Source: Chitinophagaceae bacterium (GTDB lineage: Bacteria > Bacteroidota > Bacteroidia > Chitinophagales > Chitinophagaceae). From it: a stretch of DNA of 38,446 nt. The notes beneath the pieces were generated by a model, which was not told the origin of the DNA, ran no database searches, and worked only from the letters and a program-made list of their open reading frames with translations. The stretch lies in NCBI GenBank assembly GCA_947381435.1, contig CANCVE010000034.1, positions 1 to 38,446 of the forward strand, given 5' to 3'. Made by a program: the position numbers and the translations under genes. Positions 1-9,416 of this stretch are shown one piece after another. Within the stretch, counting starts at the first letter, position 1, and every line of letters begins with the position of its first letter.

Positions 1-212
1 CCACCTGTTATTAAAATTACACTCGCATGTTTGCTTTCCTCCTCAAGAGCATACCAAATGTCGTCCCAACTATCGCCTACTGCAACCCTTCGTTTAACTG
101 AAATGCCTATTTTATTTAACTCTTGTGCCATCCAAGCACTATTTGTATCAATAACTTGTCCTATCAACAACTCGTCACCAATCGTTATAATGGAAGCAAA
201 ACTTGTACTCAT
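1..212 (-). CDS. cinA: CinA-family protein, N-terminal part (truncated by window edge)
   Basis: Reading the minus strand from an ATG at 212 gives 70 codons that run off the left edge without a stop. The translation starts [20 protein letters not shown] and continues with [16 protein letters not shown] and ILITGG. This is the N-terminal MoaB/MogA-like domain of CinA, linked to NAD by-product recycling and competence or damage induction. The GDELL and late TGG motifs are the family landmarks. The catalytic C-terminal half lies outside the window. It is divergent from the carboxypeptidase gene, with 64 bp between the start codons. Confidence 0.85.
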   Translation of the reverse strand, partial: MSTSFASIITIGDELLIGQVIDTNSAWMAQELNKIGISVKRRVAVGDSWDDIWYALEEESKHASVILITG

Positions 213-276
213 ATCATTTTATTATTTACGTTTAAATAAGTTCTTCTTATTTTTCGTGCAAATTACCGTCGTAATA

Positions 277-1686
277 ATGAAACATACTAATCTACTTTTT
301 ACTTTATTATTTGTAGCCTTATTTGCATCTGCACAAACTGTTTCGGATAAATTGAAATTAGCAATGGATAAAATGCTTGCTGAACCAACTTTAAAACATG
401 CAAGTATGAGTTTGTATGTTTTGAATAGTAAGACAAATGAAGTTGTTTATGATTATAACAGCCAAGTAGGGTTAACTCCAGCTAGTTCTCAAAAAATAAT
501 TACCAGTATAACAGCTTTTGAAATATTGGGCAATGATTTTAAGTTTAAAACAACACTTGGGTACAAAGGAATAATTAAGAATGGAATATTGAACGGCACT
601 TTAATGATTATTGGTTCCGGAGATCCAACAATGGCAAGTTGGAGATATTCATCTTCGAGAGACACAACAATTCTTAATAATTGGATAGAGGCTATTAAAC
701 AATTAGGTATTAAAAAGATAAATGGAGATATTATTTTGAATGTTGATCCTTTTTCCTATCAACCTGTGGCAGGAGGATGGCCTTGGGAAGATATAGGTAA
801 TTATTATGGAGCAGGTTGTTGGGGACTCAACTGGCATGAAAATCAATTTGATCTTACCCTTTTACCAGGAAGTAACGATAGCGAACAGAGTTGCATTGCA
901 GCAATCAAGCCCAATTTGCCCAATTGTACTTTGATAAATAAAGTAAAAACAGTAAAAGCTGATTCAGAAAGGGATGCCTATATCTATTTAGCACCATACA
1001 GCTCTGTTGGCTTGGTTTATGGCTCTATTCCGGCAAATGGTAAACCTTATACCATCTCTGGGGCAATGCCAAATCCTATATATCAGATGGCAGAAGCAAT
1101 AGAAACTGGGTTAAAGTCTGCTAATATTAAGTTTAATAAAATAACAAATTCAATTGATTATCAAAAATATGGTGATACTTTACCTAAGATAGACTCAGTT
1201 TTTAATACTTACCTATCTCCAACATTGGATAGTATTAATTATTGGTTTCTTAAAAAGAGTGTAAACCTGTATGGTGAATCTTTACTGAAAACAATTGCTT
1301 ACTCAAAAACAGGGGAGGGGAGTACTGAAAAGGGAATAAAACTGGTAAAACAGTTTTGGCAAGACAAAGGAATTGATAAAGGTTCTTTAAGAATGATGGA
1401 TGGAAGTGGACTTTCTCCTAGCAACAGACTTACAACAAATGCATTGGTTACGGCGCTACAATATGCCCGTGACAAGCCTTGGTATACCTCATTTGAAAAT
1501 GCACTCCCAATATATAATGGAATGAAATTAAAGAGTGGAACAATGGGCGGTGTAAAAGCATTTGCTGGTTATCATACCAATAAAAAAGGTAAAGATTTTA
1601 CGGTGGCTATGATCGTAAATGATTATGAAGGAACTTCATCAGAAGTAACCCAAAAGATGTTTCAAGTTTTAGATGAGTTGAAATAG
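277..1686 (+). CDS. dacB: D-alanyl-D-alanine carboxypeptidase/endopeptidase, PBP4 (DacB) family
   Basis: This is a periplasmic serine peptidase of family S13 that trims or cleaves peptidoglycan stem peptides. From the ATG at 277 the protein has 469 residues, normal for the family, and opens with a signal peptide (MKHTNLLFTLLFVALFASAQ). The active-site SxxK motif is SSQK at residues 70-73. SVN (SxN) and a KSGT motif near the C terminus (KTG-box equivalent) follow in the right order. The open frame extends upstream to base 31, but that part overlaps divergent cinA and hides the signal peptide, so I chose 277. A TATTTTTC element at 248-255 may be its -7 box. The stop codon is the first TAG of a 7-nt iterated repeat. 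Confidence 0.93.
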   Translation: MKHTNLLFTLLFVALFASAQTVSDKLKLAMDKMLAEPTLKHASMSLYVLNSKTNEVVYDYNSQVGLTPASSQKIITSITAFEILGNDFKFKTTLGYKGIIKNGILNGTLMIIGSGDPTMASWRYSSSRDTTILNNWIEAIKQLGIKKINGDIILNVDPFSYQPVAGGWPWEDIGNYYGAGCWGLNWHENQFDLTLLPGSNDSEQSCIAAIKPNLPNCTLINKVKTVKADSERDAYIYLAPYSSVGLVYGSIPANGKPYTISGAMPNPIYQMAEAIETGLKSANIKFNKITNSIDYQKYGDTLPKIDSVFNTYLSPTLDSINYWFLKKSVNLYGESLLKTIAYSKTGEGSTEKGIKLVKQFWQDKGIDKGSLRMMDGSGLSPSNRLTTNALVTALQYARDKPWYTSFENALPIYNGMKLKSGTMGGVKAFAGYHTNKKGKDFTVAMIVNDYEGTSSEVTQKMFQVLDELK

Positions 1687-1745
1687 TTGTTAGTTGTTAG
1701 TGGTTAGTTATTAGGTTACTTAGTATAACTAACCACTAACAACTA
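1684..1745. terminator. Bidirectional hairpin built from 7-nt iterated words
   Basis: Arms 1691-1711 and 1725-1745 are perfectly complementary (21 bp) with a 13-nt loop. They lie between the convergent ends of the carboxypeptidase and lipoprotein genes. The left arm is a 7-nt iteration (TAGTTGT, TAGTTGT, TAGTGGT, TAGTTAT) whose first TAG is the carboxypeptidase stop codon. There is no long T tract, so a terminator role is inferred from position and stem strength. Confidence 0.6.
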
Positions 1746-1747
1746 TG

Positions 1748-2743
1748 CTAATATTGTATCGTTACTGTTCCTTGATTGCCGTTAAGTTTTAGCCAATTTA
1801 CTTTATATCCCCAAGCACAACCTTGTGTTATTGGATTTCCTAATGAATCTACTCCAAATGTTAAGGTGACCATCTGCTTGCTATTTGAAGAGGTTGAGGA
1901 AGTATGAATTCTTACGCCAGATATTGGCTTGTCGAATCCACAATCTCTACTCGATATAATATCTTGAGGCGCTTGTACTAAGAAACTCTTTCCAAATCTA
2001 GTTGTTCCACCTATTGTACACAAGCTGCCATTAATGGTTGAGTCTCCACCAGTAGTAAATATGAGTGCTTGTTTGTTGAACGAATTCTTTCTAGTAATCC
2101 AGCAAATTCTTTGGCTTCCTTTATCAAATGTTACAGTGTCGTAAGCGTGCATTGTATAAACAGAATTGATAGGTAAACCGGAAAAACGATTCCCCCCCGA
2201 AACATTGGTTACATATCTTGTTCCAGTATAAACCCTCGTTTTATTACCTCGAGTAATTGTTACATTATAGGTCTCTTTTAATATTGCACCTACATCAACC
2301 CACTTCTTACTATTAATAATTTCCATTGTTATTTTTCCTGTCTTGGTATATCCACTAGAAAGGTCTTTCCATCCTTTATACTTTAAAATAATACGAGGTA
2401 TCCTTAGTTTAAAGGCAAGTTTATCAATTAAAATGCCCGGTAAGGAAGTACTGTCAATATAAGTGGTATCAGTAATTCCAAATGTTCCGATAGTAGCAGA
2501 GTTGCCGGCAGAAAAAGTGCCAAATCCAGGAGATAATTCAGCTGCAGAAGTTGCATCTCCAGCTATCGCATCATCATCATTTTGCAAGTCTGATTGATCC
2601 TCTGCATTTGTAGTTGCAGTTGTTTGTAAAGCCATCTCATCGGTTGTAGACGGAGAGGTTGAATTACTCGTTTTTTTACAAGATATAATTAGAAATAGGG
2701 ATAATAAACCCATCACACTTGTACTTAAAACAATCTTTTTCAT
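1748..2743 (-). CDS. Putative lipoprotein of unknown function
   Basis: A 331-residue protein with an N-terminal lipoprotein signal: hydrophobic stretch, then LIISC with the lipobox cysteine at residue 22, followed by KK. A long Ser/Thr/Asp/Glu/Ala-rich linker (about residues 25-75) would hold the rest away from the membrane. The C-terminal two thirds is beta-rich in appearance, with paired cysteines (CTIGG, RDCGF, GCAWGYKVNW). I do not recognise a catalytic motif. It is probably exported and anchored at the outer membrane. The bases just before the start read ACAACCACA, the same nine as before the secreted YHYH gene at 23591. It is convergent with the carboxypeptidase gene. Confidence 0.8.
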   Translation of the reverse strand: MKKIVLSTSVMGLLSLFLIISCKKTSNSTSPSTTDEMALQTTATTNAEDQSDLQNDDDAIAGDATSAAELSPGFGTFSAGNSATIGTFGITDTTYIDSTSLPGILIDKLAFKLRIPRIILKYKGWKDLSSGYTKTGKITMEIINSKKWVDVGAILKETYNVTITRGNKTRVYTGTRYVTNVSGGNRFSGLPINSVYTMHAYDTVTFDKGSQRICWITRKNSFNKQALIFTTGGDSTINGSLCTIGGTTRFGKSFLVQAPQDIISSRDCGFDKPISGVRIHTSSTSSNSKQMVTLTFGVDSLGNPITQGCAWGYKVNWLKLNGNQGTVTIQY

Positions 2744-2866
2744 TTTTATTCATTTGTGGTTGTAAAATAATGTTCAATAATAATGATTATTCAGCAAACA
2801 AAAATGCTGCCTATTAAAGCACGTTTTAAACACAATAACAATCTATTCACAGACTAATAGTACAAT

Positions 2867-3277
2867 TTAACCCTCTTGTTGTTTCTTGAGCATTTCTATA
2901 ATAATATCTAGTTTTTCTAATTCTAATTTACTTATTTGTAGTTGCAGGGCTTCAATCTCTTTTTTAGCATCAATATTAATTTGATAGTCACATTGTGCTT
3001 GAATTCTGTCTCTTTGGTTCTGACGGTTTTGCGACATCATAATTATAGGGGCAGCATAAGCAGCTTGGGTAGAAAAAATTAGGTTAAGTAATATGAAAGG
3101 ATATTCATCCCAATGTCTCACAATTCCTATCACATTTAATGTCATCCATATTAATACTATAATGGTTTGCCAGATGATAAAGTTCCAAGACCCCATCCCA
3201 TTTGCAACATTATCTGCAATTCTATCACCAAACGTTAATGAATCTTTGTGTTCGTCATGCCATGTATTCTTACGCAT
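2867..3277 (-). CDS. DUF1003 family membrane protein
   Basis: A 136-residue protein with the DUF1003 layout: a short soluble start ending in DRIADNVANGMGSW, a first membrane helix (WQTIIVLIWMTLNVIGIV), a second (PFILLNLIFSTQAAYAAPII), then SQNRQNQRDR and a charged helical tail with coiled-coil character. DUF1003 has no established biochemical function; it is an inner membrane protein. A TAGATTTG box (minus strand, 3301-3294) sits 17 bp before the start and fits the Bacteroidota -7 consensus. The gene is divergent from adenine deaminase, with a 21-bp repeat array between them. Confidence 0.9.
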   Translation of the reverse strand: MRKNTWHDEHKDSLTFGDRIADNVANGMGSWNFIIWQTIIVLIWMTLNVIGIVRHWDEYPFILLNLIFSTQAAYAAPIIMMSQNRQNQRDRIQAQCDYQINIDAKKEIEALQLQISKLELEKLDIIIEMLKKQQEG

Positions 3278-3293
3278 ATTTTCTATTTTAGAA

Positions 3294-3301
3294 CAAATCT
3301 A
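3294..3301 (-). promoter_or_regulatory. Candidate -7 box for the DUF1003 gene
   Basis: The minus strand reads TAGATTTG, a full match to TAnnTTTG, close upstream of the ATG at 3277. No TTTG is seen at the expected -33 distance, so this is only half of a consensus promoter. Confidence 0.4.
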
Positions 3302-3437
3302 AGGGTAGTGTATGCTATTATTTGTATTAAATCAATCAACTCCTACAACTCAATTGAGCTAATGGTACTTTTAATTAAATTTTAATTTTTGAAGTTTCAA
3401 AACTTTCCCTCAAATATCTATTGGACTTTTTATTAGG

Positions 3438-3605
3438 GCTAAGGATGATAATTAGGAGGCTAAAAATGATAATTAGGAGGCTAAGGATGATAATTAGGAA
3501 GCTAAAAATGATAATTAGGAGGCTAAGAATAATAATTAGGAGGCTAAGAATAATAATTAGGAGGCTAGAAATGATAATTAGGAGGCTAGAAGTGATATTT
3601 AGGGG
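3438..3605. repeat. Tandem array of eight 21-bp units (array 1)
   Basis: Eight head-to-tail units of exactly 21 bp, consensus GCTAARRATGATAATTAGG plus AG. Each contains CTAA, nine bases, TTAG, so each unit is a small dyad. Units differ mostly by A/G changes; the last is the most diverged. As 21 is a multiple of three and the units lack stops in some frames, both strands carry spurious repetitive open frames. The array lies in the 508-bp divergent gap between the DUF1003 and adenine deaminase genes, upstream of both. I see nothing else in that gap apart from the promoter boxes. Confidence 0.95.
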
Positions 3606-3769
3606 CATCATATTAATACTGATTTCTATTATACTCGAAAGAAATTGATTGCGAAAAGTGAGAGTCTGAAATCCTTTGAAAACAAAGGAATCAGTTATTT
3701 TATTCATTCAAATCATTTAATCATTGATACAATAAACCACTTTTTCGCAATCCGTACATAGCAAAGTAT

Positions 3770-3777
3770 TATTTTCG
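3770..3777 (+). promoter_or_regulatory. Candidate -7 box for adenine deaminase
   Basis: TATTTTCG matches TAnnTTTG with one change and ends 8 bp before the ATG at 3786. A transcript starting here would be leaderless or nearly so. No clear -33 partner is seen. Confidence 0.35.
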
Positions 3778-3785
3778 TAAGTATT

Positions 3786-5438
3786 ATGACAGCACAATCA
3801 TTTAGTATAAAAGGAAATCTTGTTGATGTTTTCAATAAGGAAATTTATTTGGCAGAGATTAAAGTTTTGAACGGTAAGATAGATTCAATTACTCGAATGC
3901 CAGTTACCGATATTAGTACAGAAGCAAATTACATACTACCCGGGTTTGTAGATAGCCATGTGCATATAGAAAGTAGTATGCTGGTGCCTACCGAATTTGC
4001 TAAGATTGCGGTTACGCATGGAACGGTAGCTACCGTGAGCGATCCGCACGAAATAGCAAATGTGTGTGGGATGGAAGGAGTGGAGTTTATGATTGAAAAT
4101 GGCAAGCAAGTAAATTTCAAGTTCAATTTTGGTGCGCCAAGTTGTGTTCCTGCAACGATTTTTGAAACAGCCGGCGCTTCTCTTGACAGTGTACAAGTAC
4201 ATCAATTGCTTGAAAAACCTGAAATAAAATACTTGAGTGAAATGATGAATTTTCCAGGTGTATTATTTAATGATGAAGAAGTTATGAAAAAGATAGCTTC
4301 AGCTCATGCACTCGGAAAACCTGTGGATGGTCATGCACCAGGACTAAGAGGAGATGCTGCAAAACAATACATAGATGCTGGCATTAGTACCGATCATGAA
4401 TGTTTTACTAGGGAAGAGGCTTTAGATAAATTGGGCTTTGGAATGAAAATAATTATTAGGGAAGGAAGTGCTGCTAAAAACTTTGAGGCACTTATTGACT
4501 TATTGAATGATTACCCAGATAAAATAATGTTCTGTAGCGATGATAAGCACCCAGATAGTTTGGTAGAAGGACATGTAAATCAATTATGCGCAAGGGCAGT
4601 TGCAAAAGGTATTAATGTTTTTAAAGTGTTACAAGCGGCATCTATTAATCCTGTAGAACATTATAAGCTTGATGTTGGCTTACTAAAAGTGGGTGATATT
4701 GCTGATTTTGTAGTTGCTGAGGATTTGATAGATTTCAAGATAAAACAAACCTATATCAACGGAGAATTAGTAGCGGAGAGTGGTCTTTCGTTTATTAAAA
4801 CTAAAGAGTGTACTCCTATTAATCAGTTTGATTGTGACGAAATACTTGCTTCACAATTAGAAATTAGCTCTACTGATTACCCTACAAAGGATAGTAATAT
4901 TCCTGTGATTGAAGCTTTGGAAGGCCAACTCATTACGAACAAATTAATGTTGGGGTCTACACTTTTAAATGGTAAACTTATTAGTAATACCGCAACAGAT
5001 GTGCTTAAAATGGTAGTTGTAAACCGTTACCATAATGCAACTGTGGCAATAGCTTTCATCAAGAACTTCAATTTAAAGCAGGGGGCAATAGCTTCTTCGG
5101 TGGCACATGATAGTCATAACATTGTTGCTGTTGGGGTGGATGATGCTTCTTTAGCTGCTGCTATAAACTTAGTAATAAAAGAAAAAGGGGGAGTAAGTGC
5201 GGTATCAAGTAATAAAGAATTGGTATTAGGATTGCCTGTAGCGGGATTGATGAGCACGGGCGATGGGTACGAAGTTGCAAAGACTTACACCGCTATTGAT
5301 GCATTTGTAAAAGAAGAATTGGGTAGCACACTAGCTGCACCATTTATGACATTGAGCTTTATGGCCTTGTTGGTTATCCCACATTTAAAACTAAGTGATA
5401 AAGGCTTATTTGATGGCGATAAGTTTAGTTTTATATAA
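3786..5438 (+). CDS. ade: Adenine deaminase
   Basis: This enzyme converts adenine to hypoxanthine and ammonia in cytoplasmic purine salvage. The 550-residue length fits the AdeC-type family of the amidohydrolase superfamily. Metal-binding landmarks are visible in order: [14 protein letters not shown] (the HxH strand), [25 protein letters not shown] and FCSDDKHPD, then the C-terminal [10 protein letters not shown] block specific to this family. The ATG at 3786 follows a plausible -7 box closely. It is transcribed alone; the next gene starts 192 bp downstream. Confidence 0.95.
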   Translation: MTAQSFSIKGNLVDVFNKEIYLAEIKVLNGKIDSITRMPVTDISTEANYILPGFVDSHVHIESSMLVPTEFAKIAVTHGTVATVSDPHEIANVCGMEGVEFMIENGKQVNFKFNFGAPSCVPATIFETAGASLDSVQVHQLLEKPEIKYLSEMMNFPGVLFNDEEVMKKIASAHALGKPVDGHAPGLRGDAAKQYIDAGISTDHECFTREEALDKLGFGMKIIIREGSAAKNFEALIDLLNDYPDKIMFCSDDKHPDSLVEGHVNQLCARAVAKGINVFKVLQAASINPVEHYKLDVGLLKVGDIADFVVAEDLIDFKIKQTYINGELVAESGLSFIKTKECTPINQFDCDEILASQLEISSTDYPTKDSNIPVIEALEGQLITNKLMLGSTLLNGKLISNTATDVLKMVVVNRYHNATVAIAFIKNFNLKQGAIASSVAHDSHNIVAVGVDDASLAAAINLVIKEKGGVSAVSSNKELVLGLPVAGLMSTGDGYEVAKTYTAIDAFVKEELGSTLAAPFMTLSFMALLVIPHLKLSDKGLFDGDKFSFI

Positions 5439-5630
5439 ATCGTCGCAATCAAAAGTTAAATTCTATGAGGTTTAAATGCCTTGTAGAGTTTAAGTTTTGA
5501 TAAAAAAACGATTAAATTACCTTTTAAATAATTGCAAACTGTATTTTACTCCTAACTCCATTATCTTTAGCCACTTCAATTAAGTAATTAGAAAGCAACT
5601 TCCGAGCTGCTGTCATAAATCAATTTCATT

Positions 5631-6866
5631 TTGCGTTTTACAGATTTTAATTTTCAACCAACACTTTTAGAAGGTATCGAATCTTCAGGATACCAGAACG
5701 CTACTCCAGTTCAAGAACAGGTAATTCCATTGATAATGCAAGGCAAGGATCTTATTGCATCTGCACAAACAGGCACTGGCAAAACAGCTGCGTTCCTACT
5801 TCCGGTAATGGACGGAATTACCATTAGGGATAATCATACAATGGTGAATGCCTTGATATTGGTACCTACTCGAGAGCTCGCCATTCAGATAGGGCAGGTG
5901 ATAGAGGGGCTTTCGTATTTTACCAATATCAGCTCAATTGCTATTTATGGTGGTAGTGACGGACAGAACTTTGTGGCAGAGAAGAAGGCTTTGCAATCTG
6001 GTGCTGACATTGTAGTTTGTACGCCAGGAAGACTTTTGGCTCACTTAAAGATGGGGTATGTAGATTTTAGTGGGATACAATATCTTGTACTTGATGAGGC
6101 AGATAGAATGTTGGATATGGGTTTTCAGGACGATATTAATACTATAATAGCCCACTTGCCTAAAAAGAGACAGACACTTCTATTCTCGGCAACTATGCCC
6201 GAAAAGATTAGAAGGCTAGCCAGAAATATACTTCATGAACCTGCAGAAATAAACATTGCTATTTCCAGACCTCCTGAAAAGATTGTTCAACAAGCGTACA
6301 TTGTTTATGAACCACAGAAACTGCCATTGGTAAAGTTTCTTTTACAATCTACCCCCCACAGAAGCGCTGTTGTATTTTGTGGAAGAAAACAAGATGTAAA
6401 ACAATTAGCTAGGGAGTTACAACAGGCTCGAATGAAAGTGGCTGAAATACACAGCGATCTTGAACAATCGCAACGTGAAGAAGTGTTACAAGGCTTTACT
6501 AGTGGTCGGATTCCTATAATTATTGCAACTGATATATTGAGCAGGGGAATTGATGTAGACACGATTGATTTAGTAATAAACTATGATGTGCCACATGATG
6601 GTGAGGATTATGTGCACCGAATAGGACGTACTGCACGTGCCGAAGCTGATGGTATTGCAATGACGTTGGTGAGCGAAAAAGAACAAAACAAGTTTGCGGA
6701 TATTGAAGCTTTATTAGGTAAAGAGGTTAATAAAATTACTGTTCCAGAACAGTATGGAGCAACACCAGCATATCTACCAAACACAAGAAAACCAAGTGGT
6801 GGGGGAGGTGGCTTTATCAATAAAAAACGTAAGTTTAAAAATAAGAATGGAGGAAAAAACAGATAG
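5631..6866 (+). CDS. DEAD-box ATP-dependent RNA helicase (RhlE-like)
   Basis: All helicase motifs are present: Q motif (GYQNATPVQEQ), motif I AQTGTGKT, PTREL, TPGR, motif II DEAD (VLDEADRMLDMGF), motif III SAT, then FCGRK, ATDILSRGIDV and HRIGRTAR. A basic Gly/Lys-rich tail (GGGGGF, KKRKFKNKNGGKNR) probably binds RNA. The core and tail resemble RhlE-type helicases acting in RNA and ribosome metabolism in the cytoplasm. I use the TTG start at 5631 because the conserved FxxFNF opening follows it directly and no ATG lies before the Q motif. The length is 411 residues. It converges on the aminotransferase gene. Confidence 0.93.
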   Translation: MRFTDFNFQPTLLEGIESSGYQNATPVQEQVIPLIMQGKDLIASAQTGTGKTAAFLLPVMDGITIRDNHTMVNALILVPTRELAIQIGQVIEGLSYFTNISSIAIYGGSDGQNFVAEKKALQSGADIVVCTPGRLLAHLKMGYVDFSGIQYLVLDEADRMLDMGFQDDINTIIAHLPKKRQTLLFSATMPEKIRRLARNILHEPAEINIAISRPPEKIVQQAYIVYEPQKLPLVKFLLQSTPHRSAVVFCGRKQDVKQLARELQQARMKVAEIHSDLEQSQREEVLQGFTSGRIPIIIATDILSRGIDVDTIDLVINYDVPHDGEDYVHRIGRTARAEADGIAMTLVSEKEQNKFADIEALLGKEVNKITVPEQYGATPAYLPNTRKPSGGGGGFINKKRKFKNKNGGKNR

Positions 6867-6872
6867 TATTTG

Positions 6873-6922
6873 GGTGTTAGTTAGTAGTGGTTAGATAATC
6901 CTAACTACTGATAACTAACACC
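6873..6922. terminator. Bidirectional hairpin from 7-nt words between convergent genes
   Basis: Arms 6873-6894 and 6901-6922 pair over 22 positions with three mismatches and a 6-nt loop, between the helicase and aminotransferase ends. The right arm includes the aminotransferase stop and its last codons. On the minus strand the words run TGTTAGA, TGTTAGG, TGTTAGT, TATCAGT, AGTTAGG, a strict 7-nt phase. Terminator function is inferred. Confidence 0.55.
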
Positions 6923-8120
6923 TAACATCTAACACATTTACAACTCGGCTTATGGCTTCTTCAAATCTTTCAATACTTCCACAAAGGCTAACTCTTACAA
7001 AACCATCACCTGCACTACCAAAGATACCACCTGGTGTGATGAACACATTACTATTGTACAATACTTCATCGCTAAGTGCATACCCATCTTTATAGTTGGA
7101 TGGTATTTTAGCCCATACGAACATGCCCACTTGATTTTTAGAATAAACACACTTTAAGGTGTCTAATAATTCAAAAACCTTTTCTCTCCGCTGTCTGTAA
7201 ATCGCATTAACACCATCATACCAGCTTTTATCTAAACCAAGCGCGGTTGCCGCAGCAAGTTGCAATGGCAAAAACATACCACTATCCATATTGCTCTTAA
7301 ACCTTAGCACTTCATCAATTCTTTCTTTTGCTGCCACAAGCATACCTACTCGCCATCCTGCCATATTCTGGCTTTTACTTAAAGAATTTAATTCTAGTAC
7401 AACTTCTTTTGCACCCTCTATGCTCAATAAACTTTTAGGCTCATCGTTTAAAATGAAACTATATGGATTGTCATGTACTAACAATATATCATGTTCCTTA
7501 GCAAAATCTATCAGTTGTTTTAGTGTTTCTGTTTCTGGTAGCTGCCCCGTAGGCATGTGAGGATAATTTACAAACATTAACTTCACCTTAGATAAATCTA
7601 AAAGCTTTAAAGCTGCAATATCAGGTTGCCAATTATTCTCTTCAATCAGATCATAATCTATGCAGTTCCCGCCTGCTAATTTTACCGCACTTCTGTAAGT
7701 AGGATAACCAGGGTTTGGCACCAAAGCTCTATCGCCTTCATCAAGATATGTCATACAAATATGCATGATGCCTTCTTTACTACCAATGAGTGGTAGAATT
7801 TCAGTATCAGGATTTACTGTAACAGCATACCATTTTGCATACCAATCTGCAATCGCTTTACGCAAAATTGGTGATCCTTTGTAAGATTGATATGCGTGTA
7901 CATTAGGTTTTGCACTCTCTTCCTGTAATACTTTTATTACATCTGGATGCGGTGGAAGGTCTGGGCTACCAATACCTAAGTTTATAATATTTTTACCTTG
8001 TTTATTTAGTTCATCTATTTCTCTTAGTTTTAGAGAGAAATAGTATTCTCCAATACCATCTAAGCGTTTAGCAGTTGCAAATCGTTTTTTATCTTCCTGA
8101 TGTGTAGTACTCATCTTCAT
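6915..8120 (-). CDS. PLP-dependent aminotransferase, class I/II, probably aromatic amino acid type
   Basis: A fold-type I aminotransferase. The Schiff-base lysine lies in SLSKSQNMAGWR, with the substrate- or PLP-binding motifs NPGYPTY, FVNYPHMPTGQ, VHDNPYSF and FVRVSLCG. Relatives transfer amino groups to 2-oxo acids. Its position in a pheA unit whose leader peptide is rich in Phe and Tyr codons suggests phenylpyruvate/4-hydroxyphenylpyruvate transamination, but substrate cannot be read from sequence and LL-diaminopimelate or methionine aminotransferases look similar. I start at the ATG at 8120 (MKMSTTHQ). The frame is open to 8171, but that extension runs through a hairpin. The last codons and stop are part of a 7-nt repeat. 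Confidence 0.88.
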   Translation of the reverse strand: MKMSTTHQEDKKRFATAKRLDGIGEYYFSLKLREIDELNKQGKNIINLGIGSPDLPPHPDVIKVLQEESAKPNVHAYQSYKGSPILRKAIADWYAKWYAVTVNPDTEILPLIGSKEGIMHICMTYLDEGDRALVPNPGYPTYRSAVKLAGGNCIDYDLIEENNWQPDIAALKLLDLSKVKLMFVNYPHMPTGQLPETETLKQLIDFAKEHDILLVHDNPYSFILNDEPKSLLSIEGAKEVVLELNSLSKSQNMAGWRVGMLVAAKERIDEVLRFKSNMDSGMFLPLQLAAATALGLDKSWYDGVNAIYRQRREKVFELLDTLKCVYSKNQVGMFVWAKIPSNYKDGYALSDEVLYNSNVFITPGGIFGSAGDGFVRVSLCGSIERFEEAISRVVNVLDVRC

Positions 8121-8133
8121 AAATGTTTTATAT

Positions 8134-8201
8134 AAATTGCCACAAAGGCAATTTGTCATAAAGGAGCGCAAAGAAAAAGAAACTAAGCTGTTCTTGCGCT
8201 C
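8134..8201 (-). promoter_or_regulatory. Two tandem hairpins between the unknown gene and the aminotransferase gene
   Basis: Hairpin one pairs 8164-8175 with 8191-8201 (GAGCGCAA core, one bulged base). Hairpin two pairs AAATTGCC at 8134-8141 with GGCAATTT at 8147-8154 (8 bp, 5-nt loop). Both lie in the 90-bp gap upstream of the aminotransferase start. Neither is followed by a strong T run on the minus strand. They could lower readthrough, protect mRNA ends, or be a decayed repeat. Confidence 0.45.
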
Positions 8202-8210
8202 TAATCTTAT

Positions 8211-9389
8211 TTAATCTTCTGCAGCAATGAACTTCCTTAGTTTGGGCAACTCGCTTTCCTCCATTTCTTTTGCCATTAGCATTGCCATCTCATCCATATT
8301 CTTGTACAGGTTCGATACGCACATAAATGGAATAAATCGAGGATAGTCCTTGTGTAGTTTAATATCTTCTTTTACAAAATTTAAAGTGGGCAAATCTACA
8401 ATACTAAATTTTTCAATATAGGTAAACCAATAATCCAATGAAGCTTCCCCTATGTTCACCTTAAAACGAAATGGATTAAATAAACCCGTTAAATTTTTGA
8501 GATAGATGATATTGCTTGCATCTATTTTTGCTTGTAAATTGTTTGATTCAAGTGAGAATACATCATCAAAATACTTGTCTAACTCTTCCGTGGTCTTATC
8601 ATTCTCAGAATTCATCCGAATAAAGTCATCAACCTCCTGCCTAAACGCGGTTCCATGTTTCATCAATTGCCCCCTCAACGCTTTAAGCTCCATTATTGAC
8701 AAACGATCTAAGTTGTCAATCTCTAGGCAGTTCCACAGCTTTACTTTGCTATCTATCAGTTCTTTTTGTTCTGGAGTAATATCTTCTATACTTTTTACTT
8801 CGGGCATAAGTTGGTGGTAATCCTCCAAGAAATCCATTGTAACGAAGTTTATCAAATTGTCATGCGTATTCCCTGAGGGATATAATAACTTTTTTAAATG
8901 CTCTGCTAGGTTTAGATTGGGTGAATTATCTTCAGGAACAGGCTTTACACTCATCTCCAACAAATGAGAATCAAGTATATCTTCTTCAAGCAATTTTTCC
9001 ATATCACCAAATCCAATTGACTTATAGAAACTATAATTATCGCCGAAAACATCGTCATAATACTTTGACAAGTCTCTTTCAAAGTTTACATTAGCAACAA
9101 TTTGTCCCTTTGCAGGATGCTTCAATTGGCTAAACTGTTTCAAAGAATGTTTTACATTCAGCACATAGTTGTACCCTATATCATTCTTTGCTTCTAACAA
9201 TATTTTTTCTAGTTTCTCGATCTTTTGCTTCATCGTATAACTTTTAATTTCTTCTTTCATTTCAAGAAGACACCCACTTACTCCAAGAGCCAATACCCTA
9301 TCTGATAAAAGATAAGCAGCCTTCATGGTGTAAGAATCTGATATTCTTGGGGTGGTAGATGTAACAGTAGAGAAAACGATGCCTATCAT
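8211..9389 (-). CDS. Uncharacterised protein, paralogue of the upstream neighbour
   Basis: A 392-residue protein that I cannot assign to a family. There is no signal peptide and no convincing membrane helix, so it is probably cytoplasmic. It is rich in acidic and Leu residues and looks mainly helical. Its best feature is similarity to the next gene upstream: ELKALRGQL followed by FRQEVDDFI, DYPRFIPFMC near the C terminus, and a matching N-terminal block (YLLSDRVLALGVSG against YLFADSLIAGGQVA). The two genes are 27 bp apart and probably arose by tandem duplication. They sit inside a pheA-aminotransferase unit, so co-transcription under the Phe/Tyr attenuator is likely. Confidence 0.8.
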   Translation of the reverse strand: MIGIVFSTVTSTTPRISDSYTMKAAYLLSDRVLALGVSGCLLEMKEEIKSYTMKQKIEKLEKILLEAKNDIGYNYVLNVKHSLKQFSQLKHPAKGQIVANVNFERDLSKYYDDVFGDNYSFYKSIGFGDMEKLLEEDILDSHLLEMSVKPVPEDNSPNLNLAEHLKKLLYPSGNTHDNLINFVTMDFLEDYHQLMPEVKSIEDITPEQKELIDSKVKLWNCLEIDNLDRLSIMELKALRGQLMKHGTAFRQEVDDFIRMNSENDKTTEELDKYFDDVFSLESNNLQAKIDASNIIYLKNLTGLFNPFRFKVNIGEASLDYWFTYIEKFSIVDLPTLNFVKEDIKLHKDYPRFIPFMCVSNLYKNMDEMAMLMAKEMEESELPKLRKFIAAED

Positions 9390-9416
9390 AATAAAATTTA
9401 TGTAATTGTGTGATGC

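Noticed and set aside
31-276. 82-codon N-terminal extension of the carboxypeptidase
   Set aside because: It overlaps the divergent cinA coding region and would bury the signal peptide that starts at 277.
3375-3707. Open frames on both strands through array 1 (110 and 75 codons)
   Set aside because: They exist only because a 21-bp unit is a multiple of three without stops. The products are heptad repeats with no start context, and both strands are equally open.
8121-8171. 17-codon N-terminal extension of the aminotransferase
   Set aside because: It runs through hairpin sequence and does not resemble family N termini; the ATG at 8120 fits better.
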